Assembly: GCF_011762095.1 (NCBI RefSeq)
Contig: NZ_JAASQO010000011.1
Location: 62,001-126,000 of the forward strand
DNA length: 64,000 nt
Origin: Parvibaculum indicum
GTDB taxonomy: Bacteria > Pseudomonadota > Alphaproteobacteria > Parvibaculales > Parvibaculaceae
Direction of reading: 5' to 3'
The notes under the pieces are model-generated. The model was not told the origin of the DNA. It did not search any database and was given only the letters and a program-made list of their open reading frames with translations. Positions 54,349 through 62,708 of the stretch are shown one piece after another. Position 1 is the first letter of the stretch, and each line of letters opens with the position of its first letter. The translations under genes were made by a program, and so were the position numbers.

Positions 54349-55674
54349 TCAATCGTCTCCGCTTGCGGCGGCGGGGGCGAGTTCGCCCATCGCCGCGACG
54401 ACGCCGTAAGCGGATCGCAGTTTGTCGAAGCGTGCGTCGAGTTCGGCGCGGTTCGCCGCGCGTTCCTCGTTCAACACGAAGAAAAGGTCGAGAAGGTCTC
54501 GCTGGCCGCCGATGAACTGCGCGTCGTAAACACGAACGAGTTCGCTCGCCGCGGCCTTGCGGCGCAGCAGCACCTGATACGTATCCCGGGCGGAACGATA
54601 GTTTTCCAGCGCCTTCAGAACGCCGAGCCGCACGTCGCGCGCGACATCGTGAATGCGGATCGACGCCGCCTGCTCGCGATAACGGGCAGCACTCGCATCG
54701 TAGAAAGCAGCCCCGCCCGTCGCGAAATTGTAGGTCAGCCGGAGACCGACATAATAGTCGTCGTCGGGCCCGGAAATGCCTTCGATATTGCGCCCGTTCC
54801 GCGCCCGCGCCTCGGCATCCAGGCGAGGGTAGAAGCTGGCTTTGGCAGCGTCGTGCGAACCGTCCGCCGCCAGCGCGCGGGCGCGCGCCGCGGCGAGCGC
54901 CGGGTGATGCCGCTCCGCCCCGGCCACGGCTTCGTCGGGTGTCAGATCCACGATCTCCACAGGCTCCACCGGCGGTTCGAGCGCGTCCGGCGCCGCGCCG
55001 ATCAGCTCTCGGTAGCGCGTTTCCGCTAGGACGAGTTCGCGTTCGGCGTTCATGACGAGATAGCGCGCTTCTTCCGTCTGGCTGCTGCCGACGACGGTGA
55101 GCGAACGAAGCCCCGGGTCCGCCTTCGCACGGCGCTCGATACGGTCGGCGATATTTCGCGCGCGTTTCTCATGATCTTTCAGTAGGGCCAGCCTCTGCCG
55201 CGCCTCGAGAACGGAGAGATAGGCATCCGCCGCGTCGAACGCGACATCGTTGAGCTTCGACTGGGCGGTGAGGGTCTCGGCCTCCGCATCCGCCTTCGCG
55301 GCGGAAACGCGAGCGGGCGTCCGCATACCGTCGAAAATCGGCTGCGTCACGGTCAGCGAATATTCCTTGGCCGTCAGGGTGCGCTCGAAGGTCGGACGAT
55401 CCGTGTTCTCCCGCCGGATGGATCCGTCGAGCGAAACCGTGGGGAAATAGCCGGAACGCGCGGCCCCGACCTCCCGCTCCGCCGCCTTCGCCTCGAGCCG
55501 TGCCGCCTTGGCGCCCGGATGGTCGCTGATGGCAAGGCCCATCGCGTCATCGATTGTGAATGCCTGCCCGTTCGACGCGAAGACTGCCGTCGTACACAGC
55601 GTAACGATCATCCCGAGACCGGGGAGCGCACCGGCCCGCCGGCTGCCCCGCCGGACACATCTTCCACTCTTCAT
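54349..55674 (-). CDS. TolC-family outer-membrane channel for type I secretion
   Basis: A 441-aa TolC/AggA-type outer-membrane efflux protein. It has a signal region (LGMIVTLCTTAVFASNGQAFTID), then two long coiled-coil repeats typified by DAMGLAISDHPGAKAARLEAKAAEREVGAARSGYFPTV and HHPALAAARARALAADGSHDAAKASFYPRL. The AggA-like SLDGSIRRE and VGLRLTYNFATGGA strands are present. The frame is open to 55743; the ATG at 55674 after AAAGGGA is chosen. First gene of the adhesin secretion operon. It could also serve the RND pump, which lacks its own channel gene. Confidence 0.92.
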   Translation of the reverse strand: MKSGRCVRRGSRRAGALPGLGMIVTLCTTAVFASNGQAFTIDDAMGLAISDHPGAKAARLEAKAAEREVGAARSGYFPTVSLDGSIRRENTDRPTFERTLTAKEYSLTVTQPIFDGMRTPARVSAAKADAEAETLTAQSKLNDVAFDAADAYLSVLEARQRLALLKDHEKRARNIADRIERRAKADPGLRSLTVVGSSQTEEARYLVMNAERELVLAETRYRELIGAAPDALEPPVEPVEIVDLTPDEAVAGAERHHPALAAARARALAADGSHDAAKASFYPRLDAEARARNGRNIEGISGPDDDYYVGLRLTYNFATGGAAFYDASAARYREQAASIRIHDVARDVRLGVLKALENYRSARDTYQVLLRRKAAASELVRVYDAQFIGGQRDLLDLFFVLNEERAANRAELDARFDKLRSAYGVVAAMGELAPAAASGDD

Positions 55675-55978
55675 TTCGGGATTCCCTTTCAGCCGCCCTG
55701 TCTGCAAGAGCTGCATCAAAATGAGAATCCCCCCGATATTCAACGATTTTTATTGATAATGATTAATAAACGAGACTCAATTCATCGGGTTGATAACAAA
55801 ATCATGGCAATAGATATTATATTCAATTTATGAATACTTACAATTCATGCCATGAATGAACCCATACTTTCGGTCTACCCGGACCAAAATGAAAAATGCA
55901 TGCAAGATGCGGTTTTTGAGGTCGCGATTTTATGTATGGTGACCGCTGTTTGATGCGAGGCTTCGGGAGCTACGACGC
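55675..55978. promoter_or_regulatory. AT-rich control region between the secretion operon and LysR
   Basis: The 304-nt gap is strikingly AT-rich from about 55740 to 55870 against a GC-rich background. It contains an imperfect dyad TTTATT...AATAAA (55749-55770) enclosing GATAATGATT, which resembles a Fur-type site, and a perfect LysR-like dyad at 55843-55857. It presumably holds both divergent promoters. Confidence 0.6.
55843..55857. promoter_or_regulatory. Candidate LysR operator
   Basis: Perfect dyad ATTCATG-C-CATGAAT containing a T-N11-A core, 122 nt before the LysR GTG start and 169 nt before the TolC-family gene start. Confidence 0.6.
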
Positions 55979-56929
55979 GTGAATATCCGTGAACTGGATC
56001 TGAACCTGCTGCTCGTTTTCGATGCGATCTATATTGAGCGAAGCATCAGCAAGGCCGCGGCCAAACTGGGCATGTCTCAGCCCGCCGTCAGCAATGCGCT
56101 GCGGCGCCTCCGCCACTTCACAGGCGACACCCTGTTCTACAAGGCAGGAACCGGCGTCGCCCCCACCCGCACCGCCATGACACTGGCCGTCCCCATCGGC
56201 CACGCGCTCGACACCGTGGAGCGCGGGTTGTCGTCGGTGCGCAGTTTCGATCCGGCCACCTCGACACGCACGTTCCGCATCGGCGTGAACGATGTCGTTC
56301 ACAATACGCTGGTGCCGGCCCTGGTGGGGCTTACGCGCCGGGAAGCCCCGCATATCATGCTCGAATTCGTGTTGCAGGACAGCGACCGCGCGGCCGATTC
56401 CCTGAAGGGCGGCGAACTCGATATCGCGCTGCTTCCCGGCTTCGTCATCGGCAACGACCTCGCCTCGCAGAAAGTGTGGGAAGAGAGATTCGCCATCATC
56501 ATGTCCCGCTCCCACCCTTTCGCCAATCGGGACCGGCTCACCAAGGACGATCTGCGCGAATTGAATTTCGTGGCGACGACGCATGTCAAACGCCTGCGCG
56601 GCTTCCTCGACGAGGTGTTCCGGCAGAACGGTGTCGAACGGACGGTCGCCTGCGCCGTTGCCGACACGCAGAACCTTTATCCCCTGGTCGCCGTATCGGA
56701 TCTCGTCGCGTTGGTCGGCGTCTATTTCGCGGAGCAATACAACACGGATGGCAGCCTAGTGATGTTCGATACGCCCTTCCCGGTTCCGAATATCGACGCC
56801 CATATCGCCTGGACCAGCGAGGCGGATGCCGATGAAGGGCATAAGTGGATCCGCGACCATGTCATCGACATCCTCATCACCGGCTCCAGAATGCGCGACA
56901 GGGCAAGGCCGGCCGACCTCCTCGGGTAG
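55979..56929 (+). CDS. LysR-family transcriptional regulator (NodD/NahR-like branch)
   Basis: A 316-aa LysR protein. The N-terminus MNIRELDLNLLLVFDAIYIERSISKAAAKLGMSQPAVSNALRRLR is that of the NodD/NahR/PcpR branch, and the effector domain has FRIGVNDVVHNTLVPAL. GTG start at 55979 after GGGAGC. It is divergent from the type I secretion/adhesin operon, with a perfect LysR-type dyad between them, so it is the best candidate regulator of adhesin export. It is followed by a tRNA-Gln on the other strand. Confidence 0.92.
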   Translation: MNIRELDLNLLLVFDAIYIERSISKAAAKLGMSQPAVSNALRRLRHFTGDTLFYKAGTGVAPTRTAMTLAVPIGHALDTVERGLSSVRSFDPATSTRTFRIGVNDVVHNTLVPALVGLTRREAPHIMLEFVLQDSDRAADSLKGGELDIALLPGFVIGNDLASQKVWEERFAIIMSRSHPFANRDRLTKDDLRELNFVATTHVKRLRGFLDEVFRQNGVERTVACAVADTQNLYPLVAVSDLVALVGVYFAEQYNTDGSLVMFDTPFPVPNIDAHIAWTSEADADEGHKWIRDHVIDILITGSRMRDRARPADLLG

Positions 56930-57098
56930 CTCCCGTAAACGCGCGCCAACGCATATGTGAAGCAGGCGCCGCCCCAACCCGAAAATCCGAGTAAATTACT
57001 GCGACTATCTGCGAGCGGCCCTTTCCGCCGACGGGAAAGCCCCCGAAGCGGCTGCTTTCTGCCGAACGGGACGGGCATATCGAATGAAGGAAAGGGAT

Positions 57099-57173
57099 TG
57101 GCTGGGGCGGCAGGATTCGAACCTGCGCATGACGGGATCAAAACCCGTTGCCTTACCACTTGGCTACGCCCCA
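57099..57173 (-). tRNA. tRNA-Gln (anticodon TTG)
   Basis: A 75-nt cloverleaf on the minus strand: acceptor TGGGGCG pairs with CGCCCCA, anticodon loop TTTTGAT with TTG, T-loop GGTTCGAATCC, and a genomically encoded CCA at 57101-57099. Confidence 0.95.
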
Positions 57174-57307
57174 AAAAGAGGGCCGGAACATAGCCTCATG
57201 GCATCGGCCGCGCAAGCGGCGGCGCGCCGCCCGAGGCGCGGAAAAGCTCGGAATCCGGCCTTGCAGCGCGCGCGCGCAGGCGATATAACCCCGCCTCCAG
57301 AGAACGT

Positions 57308-57384
57308 CGGAGTGTAGCGCAGCCTGGTAGCGCACCTCGTTCGGGACGAGGGGGTCGGAGGTTCGAATCCTCTCACTCCGACCA
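57308..57384 (+). tRNA. tRNA-Pro (anticodon CGG)
   Basis: A 77-nt cloverleaf: acceptor CGGAGTG pairs with CACTCCG, anticodon stem CCTCG/CGAGG with loop TTCGGGA (CGG), T-loop GGTTCGAATCC, and encoded CCA at 57382-57384. It is divergent from the tRNA-Gln. Confidence 0.95.
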
Positions 57385-57520
57385 TTCTCTGATTTCCCCC
57401 TCTCCCTGCCTGAAATTTGCCTGCCCCCTCGCGCAGATGTGTCTTTGCATCCCCTGCCGCGATGTGGATCATGTCGCCCATGGCAATCCGCGCAAACAAG
57501 CGGCCTTCAGGGAGAACATC

Positions 57521-58156
57521 ATGAAACCCGTCCTTTACGACTACACCGCCGCGCCGAGCCCGCGCCGGGCGCGCATCCTGCTGGCGGAAAAAGGCATCGA
57601 GCACGAAAACGTTCAGGTGGACCTTGCCAGGGGCGAACAGCTTTCCGACGACTACAAGAAGATCAATCCGGCCTGTACCGTCCCGGCGCTGAAGCTCGAA
57701 AGCGGGACGATTCTCACCGAAAATCTCGGCATCGCGGCCTGGGCGGAGGCGGTGAAGCCCGAGCCCCCGCTTCTGGGCACCACGCCGGAGGAAAAAGGCC
57801 TGGTGCTGGGCTGGAATGCGCGGATCGAGTTCGAAGGCTTCATGCCCATCGCCGAGGTGCTGCGCAACACCTCCAAGGGCATGGCGGACCGCGCCCTTCC
57901 CGGCCCCGTCAATCTTGCGCAGATTCCCGAACTGGCAGAGCGCGGCGCGGTGCGCCTCACCCGGTTCTTCGACGTTTTGAACGAGCGCCTGAAAGGCCGG
58001 AACTATATCGCCATCGACGGCTATTCCCTCGCCGACATCACGGCGCTTGTCTGTGTGGATTTCGCCAAATGGGTGAAGCACGAGCCGAAACCCGAGCATG
58101 AAGACCTCAAGCGCTGGCACGCAGCGGTTTCGGCCCGGCCCAGCGCCAGGGCATAA
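57521..58156 (+). CDS. Glutathione S-transferase family protein
   Basis: A 211-aa GST with an N-terminal thioredoxin-like domain (VLYDYTAAPSPRRARILLAEKGIEHENVQVDL, with Ser in the catalytic-site region, and TVPALKLESGTILTENLGIA) and an all-helical C-terminal domain (NYIAIDGYSLADITALVCVDFAKW). The class is unclear. The frame is open upstream, but the ATG at 57521 after AGGGAGAAC is preferred. It follows tRNA-Pro. Confidence 0.9.
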   Translation: MKPVLYDYTAAPSPRRARILLAEKGIEHENVQVDLARGEQLSDDYKKINPACTVPALKLESGTILTENLGIAAWAEAVKPEPPLLGTTPEEKGLVLGWNARIEFEGFMPIAEVLRNTSKGMADRALPGPVNLAQIPELAERGAVRLTRFFDVLNERLKGRNYIAIDGYSLADITALVCVDFAKWVKHEPKPEHEDLKRWHAAVSARPSARA

Positions 58157-58188
58157 TCGTCGGCCTCAAACGAGCGTGTACCGTCGCG

Positions 58189-58722
58189 ATGATCGAAACA
58201 GCCCGGACAAGACTTAGGCAGTGGCGAGAATCGGACCGGGACGCGTTCGCCGCCCTCAACGCTCATCCGGAGGTCATGCGGGATCTGGGCGGCCCTATCG
58301 GCAGGCGTTCGAGCGATGAAAAGTTTGATCGCTATGCCGAGGCCTATGAAACGCACGGCTTCACCCGCTGGGCGATTGAAACCTTCACGGGAAAGTTTCT
58401 CGGTTATGCGGGCATCATGCCGTCGCGTCCCGGACACCCTCTCGGCCCGCATACCGAGATCGGCTGGCGGTTGCGGCGCGAGGCATGGGGGCACGGATAT
58501 GCCACGGAAGCCGCCGCTGCCGCGCTTGTGGACGGCTTTGAACGCTGCGGGCTGACGAAAATATTCGCCTATACCGCTCCCGACAATGTGCGGTCGCAGG
58601 CGGTGATGGACCGGCTCGGCCTCGTTCGCTCCGTCTCGCTCGACTATGAGGAACCCCATAATGGCGGCTTGTGGCGGGGGCTTGTGTGGGTCGCCGAGCA
58701 CCGGCCCTCAATTGACACCTAG
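58189..58722 (+). CDS. GNAT-family N-acetyltransferase (RimJ/RimL type)
   Basis: A 177-aa acetyltransferase: TARTRLRQWRESDRDAFAALNAHPEVMRDLGG, IGWRLRREAWGHGYATEAAAAALVDGF (acetyl-CoA-binding loop) and VRSQAVMDRLGL. It most resembles the Acetyltransf_3 group that modifies ribosomal proteins or small molecules; substrate unknown. It starts 32 nt after the GST and may be cotranscribed with it. Confidence 0.88.
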   Translation: MIETARTRLRQWRESDRDAFAALNAHPEVMRDLGGPIGRRSSDEKFDRYAEAYETHGFTRWAIETFTGKFLGYAGIMPSRPGHPLGPHTEIGWRLRREAWGHGYATEAAAAALVDGFERCGLTKIFAYTAPDNVRSQAVMDRLGLVRSVSLDYEEPHNGGLWRGLVWVAEHRPSIDT

Positions 58723-58749
58723 AACCGCGCCCCTATAGTGCCGCTCGCT

Positions 58750-58970
58750 TTTATGGTTCTTCCCGTATGTCGGAAACGGCAAGGAAGAGGCAAGAGGGAA
58801 CAGGGTGCGGCGCGCCGAAGCGCGTCAAGTCCCTGGCTGCCCCCGCAACTGTGAGCGGCGAGGCCGCGTTTCATGACATGCCACTGGCCGTTGGTCCGGA
58901 TTTCCGGATCGGCCGGGAAGGCGAGACGCCGCCGACGACCCGCAAGCCAGGAGACCTGCCAGAAAGCGCG
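58750..58970 (+). promoter_or_regulatory. Cobalamin riboswitch
   Basis: Conserved elements appear in order: GGGAACAGGGTGCGGC near 58796, CTGCCCCCGCAACTGTGAGC near 58836, GCCACTGG at 58880, and the B12 box GCAAGCCAGGAGACCTGCC at 58942-58960. It lies upstream of a btuB-type receptor and should shut it down when cobalamin is plentiful. A 210-nt leader follows the aptamer, with GC-rich hairpins that could form the expression platform. End points are approximate. Confidence 0.9.
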
Positions 58971-59182
58971 TCATCTGCCGGTGGCCGGGGTGTGCCAGCG
59001 GGGCGGTGATTTCCGCTGATGGTGACGCGTCGGGTCGATGCGCGTCGCCGGAGCCTTTTCCCGGCAGACCATTGCCTGCCGCGTTTCCCGACAAGCGGCA
59101 CTCTCTCGCTTCCCGTATATGCGCCTCCCCGCCGGTTCCTGCGGCCCGGGGTTTGCCGCGATCATGTTACGGGGGTTCACCC

Positions 59183-61135
59183 ATGTTGAAATTCGAGCGG
59201 CGTTCCATCGCCCTTCTCGCCGTCGCAGCCTGTGCCGCGACAACGACCGCCACCTACGCCCATGCCGAAACGGACGCGATTTCCGACGGCATCCTGATTA
59301 CCGGCGGCCTCGAACCGCTTCCCACGAAGGAAGTCACTTCGAGCTATACGATCATCACTGCGAAAGACATTGAAGAGCATCAGTACCGCACAGTAACGGA
59401 AGCTCTGCGCGCGGTGCCCGGTATCCATGCCGTACAGCAGGGTGGCCAGGGCACCATCACCAGTGCCTTCCTGCGCGGCGCCAATTCCAACTAAACGCTT
59501 GTGATGATCAACGGCCAGCCGGTCAACGATCCTTCATCGCCGACCAACGCTTTCAATTTCGCCGACCTCACGACGGAGAATGTCGAGCGCATCGAAATTA
59601 TGCGCGGTCCGCAGTCTGCTCTTTACGGCAGCCAGGCCATGGGTGGTGTCATCAACATCATCACCAAGAAAGGCGCTGCTGCGCCAGGCGGAAGCCTCCG
59701 CCTCGAAGCGGGTACGCGCGGCCGCTTCAATGCGGCGGGCACGAGCGGCGGCAGCTTCGGAAGCCTGTCCTATTTCGCCTCTCTGTCCCGCCAATACACG
59801 CATGGCACCGACATAACGCCCGGCAAATACCGTTTCGGCGTACCGCGTGAGCGCGACGGCTATGAAAACATTACCGGCTCGCTACGCCTCGACAACAGGT
59901 TCGGCGAAAACCTGAGGGGCACGCTCTTCACGCAGTTCAGCGACACCGATACCGATCTCGACAATTTCGGCGAGGATATCAACTACAGGGGACGGACATG
60001 GCAGTTCACCAGCAATGGTTCGCTGTCAGGTTCCTATTTCGGCGGCAAGGTGCGCCCCACCCTGTCGGCCTCCTTCATGCAGATACGCCGCAATGACGAG
60101 AACCCGCCGGACACGTATGCGCCGACGACCAATGTGAACACCACCTATTTCGGACGACGCTATACGGCCAGCATCGACACTGCGATCGACCTGCTCGAAT
60201 GGAACACGTTGGTCGTCGGCGCCAAATGGTCCCGGGACGAACTCGACTCCACCGGCTTTTCCAATAGCTCCTGGTCGTCCGCAGTGCAGAATTCCCACGC
60301 ACGCGAAAATGCCACAGCCGTCTACGCCACCGAAAATCTGAATTTCGGCGAGCGCGTCTTCGCACTTCTGAGTGTGCGTTACGACATGCCGGAGAAATTC
60401 GACAATCAGGCCACGTTCACCATCGCGCCCGGCTACTACCACCCGGAAACGGACACACGCATCACGCTGAGCTACGGCACGGGCTTCAAAACACCGTCTC
60501 TCTATCAGCGTTTCGGATTCACGCCGGATTCTCTCACGAGCGGCGCATTCACCGGCAACCCGAACCTTTCTCCAGAGCGGAGCCAGGGATGGGAAGTCTC
60601 CGTCGATCAGGGCCTGTTTGCCGAACGGGTCCGCGTCGGCGTCACTTATTTCATGAACCGGGTCAAGGATCCGATCATCACCCAGTACGATACCTTCTAT
60701 ATCAACTCGACATCCGTGAACGGACCCGACTTCCGCAGCCATGGAATCGAGAGCGAAGTCGATGCCCAGATCCTCGACAATCTGTCGGCGACCCTCTCCT
60801 ATACCTTCACGGTGATGGAGCCGGGCAACACCAATGCCACATCCCGTCGGCCGCGCCACAAGCTCTCCTTCTCGGCGAACTGGGCACCGGACGAGCGCAC
60901 CACGGTTGCGACGGATGTCAATTTTGTCGATGTCTATGCCGATCCGGGGTTTTATGGCGGCATTGTCAATCCGACACCCTATACAACGGTCGACGTCGCC
61001 GTGACGCGCAAACTCACCGACATGATTTCAGTGTCCGGCAAGGTGTCGAACCTGCTTGACCGCACCTACTACCCCGCCGACGGCTATGAGGCCCCCGGCT
61101 TCGAAGCACTCGCGGGCGTGACCGTCTCGTTCTGA
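59183..61135 (+). pseudogene. btuB: TonB-dependent vitamin B12 receptor (BtuB type) with an in-frame stop
   Basis: The intact length would be 650 codons: signal peptide (residues 1-28, ending TYAHA), plug domain (SSYTIITAKDIEEHQYRTVTEAL, RGANSN, IEIMRGPQSALYGSQAMGGVINIITKKG) and a barrel ending GFEALAGVTVSF. Codon 104 (59492-59494) is TAA where BtuB-type plugs read RGANSN-x-TLVMING; a single C-to-T change from CAA (Gln) would explain it. The remaining frame is uninterrupted and well conserved, so the lesion is recent, a sequence error, or read through. The upstream cobalamin riboswitch supports a B12-uptake role. The start is placed at ATG 59183 after GGGGGT. Confidence 0.88.
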
Positions 61136-61158
61136 CGGCACGCGCGGTAAAACGTAAG

Positions 61159-61192
61159 ATGCCCGCTCCTTCCGGGGAGCGGGCATTTTTTT
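61159..61192 (+). terminator. Rho-independent terminator of the btuB unit
   Basis: An 11-bp stem ATGCCCGCTCC / GGAGCGGGCAT closely followed by TTTTTT, 23 nt after the btuB stop. Confidence 0.9.
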
Positions 61193-61212
61193 GCGCGTCG
61201 ACCGCTTCTTCC

Positions 61213-62058
61213 TCAGCGGCCGGTGAAGTTCGCCGCGCGCTTTTCCACGAAATGCGCGACGCCTTCCTTGAAGTCCTCGCTCGCAAAACTCTTCTGCATC
61301 TCATCGTCGCCGATGGCGAGCGCTGTGTTGAAGTCCTGGAACATCGCCTTCCAGACCTGCCGCTTCATCACCGTCATGGAACGCGGCGACACGCTTGTGG
61401 CCAGCATGCGGGCATAATCCATCACATTGTCCATGAAATGCTCGGCGTCGAAGCTGCGATTGACGAGACCGATACGCTCGGCCTCGCGCCCGTCGAATTT
61501 GCGCGCCGACATCAGCAGGTCCATCGCGTGGGCGGGCCCCACCAGATGCGGCAACAACCATGAAACGCCATGCTCGGCCACGAGCCCGCGGCTCGCAAAG
61601 GCGGTGGTGAATTTCGCATCCGTCGCGGCGAAACGCATATCGGCATAAAGCGCCACGACAAGGCCGAGCCCGGCGGCGGGTCCGTTGATCGCGGCGATGA
61701 CGGGCTTGGGCACGTCCATCAGGAAGCCGAAGCGCCCGCCATAGGCGCCTTCGAGATCGGGGCCGGCGGCGGCCCTGAACGCGGCCTCCGCATTTTTTTC
61801 GTCGGACACTTCGCGCTTTTCGCCGCCCTCCGCCTCGATCTTCTGGAGAAGGTCCATATCGGCACCGGCGCAGAAACCGCGCCCGGCTCCGGTCAGCACG
61901 ATCACGCGCACTTTCTCGTCGGCGCTGGCCTCGGCCATGGCGGCCTTTACGCTCTTCTCCATCGCGCCGGTCCAGGCATTCAGCTTGTCCGGCCGGTTGA
62001 GCGTGACCACGGCCACGCTGTCCTCCACCGCATAGAGGACATCCTCATAAGCGCTCAT
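61213..62058 (-). CDS. Enoyl-CoA hydratase/isomerase family protein
   Basis: A 281-aa crotonase-fold protein with AWTGAMEKSVKAAM, the oxyanion-hole motifs GAGRGFCAGADMD and INGPAAGLGLVVALYADMRFA, and Glu in GLVAEHGVSWLLPHLVG. These hydrate or isomerise acyl-CoA double bonds in beta-oxidation-like pathways. The start follows GAGGGAGGAACGACA. It is on the opposite strand to btuB and stands alone. Confidence 0.92.
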   Translation of the reverse strand: MSAYEDVLYAVEDSVAVVTLNRPDKLNAWTGAMEKSVKAAMAEASADEKVRVIVLTGAGRGFCAGADMDLLQKIEAEGGEKREVSDEKNAEAAFRAAAGPDLEGAYGGRFGFLMDVPKPVIAAINGPAAGLGLVVALYADMRFAATDAKFTTAFASRGLVAEHGVSWLLPHLVGPAHAMDLLMSARKFDGREAERIGLVNRSFDAEHFMDNVMDYARMLATSVSPRSMTVMKRQVWKAMFQDFNTALAIGDDEMQKSFASEDFKEGVAHFVEKRAANFTGR

Positions 62059-62142
62059 TGTCGTTCCTCCCTCGTCCCGTTCCAGTAAGGAGGACTATAG
62101 CGCTCAAGGCGGGGGCCCGCGAAAGGGGCTTTCGGGCGCGGA

Positions 62143-62439
62143 TTATTCGGCGTCGGTTTGCGCGGCAGGCGCCTTGTCGTTTTGCTGCCGGCGCACCTGC
62201 CAGGCATCCTTCAGCGCAGCGCGGCAAGGTTCGGAAAACTGCGAAGCGTTGTCGCGCACGCAGTTGCGCATCTTCTCTTTTCCGCCGCCGATCGCGGACT
62301 GGCAATATTGCTGAATGTCCTGACCGCAACTCTGGCGGACCTGGGCGCGCGTGTCGGCCTTGCCGGCGCTCACGGCGGCCAGCACCAAAAAGAAACCGGC
62401 TATTACGGATATCGTGGATTTGCTGAGCAGGGATGTCAT
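62143..62439 (-). CDS. Small exported Cys-rich repeat protein
   Basis: A 98-aa protein with a signal peptide (MTSLLSKSTISVIAGFFLVLAAVSAGKA) and one Cys-rich GLG1-type repeat (CGQDIQQYC ... KMRNCVRDNASQFSEPC) with four Cys spaced for two disulfides. It has a charged, disordered tail. Such periplasmic proteins are common in alphaproteobacteria with no fixed function. ATG at 62439 after GGGG. Confidence 0.75.
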   Translation of the reverse strand: MTSLLSKSTISVIAGFFLVLAAVSAGKADTRAQVRQSCGQDIQQYCQSAIGGGKEKMRNCVRDNASQFSEPCRAALKDAWQVRRQQNDKAPAAQTDAE

Positions 62440-62708
62440 CGCCGTACCCCGAAAATGGTTGCCGTGCCTGTGTCTGCTACGGCCGGAGAGGGTGTTTCCG
62501 TCGCACCGTCCTATCTCTTTGCGCGTCGGACAGCGTCCTGTTTGAGCGCCAATCGCGGCAAAAGGCGGGCGGGTCCAAGGCCATTCCGGGGAAATCCGGG
62601 AAGCGCGCGCCAGGAATGTGAACCATATTCACGCTTTTGTTGCCGCATGCGCCGCCCGCCCTCATAATCGGCGCGAACAAAATCCTGAATACAGAGGGGA
62701 ACTGGGAC

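Noticed and set aside
59006-59494. A separate short gene ending at the TAA before the receptor barrel
   Set aside because: From 59183 it is plainly the signal peptide and plug half of the BtuB-type receptor in the same frame; the part before 59183 is riboswitch leader.
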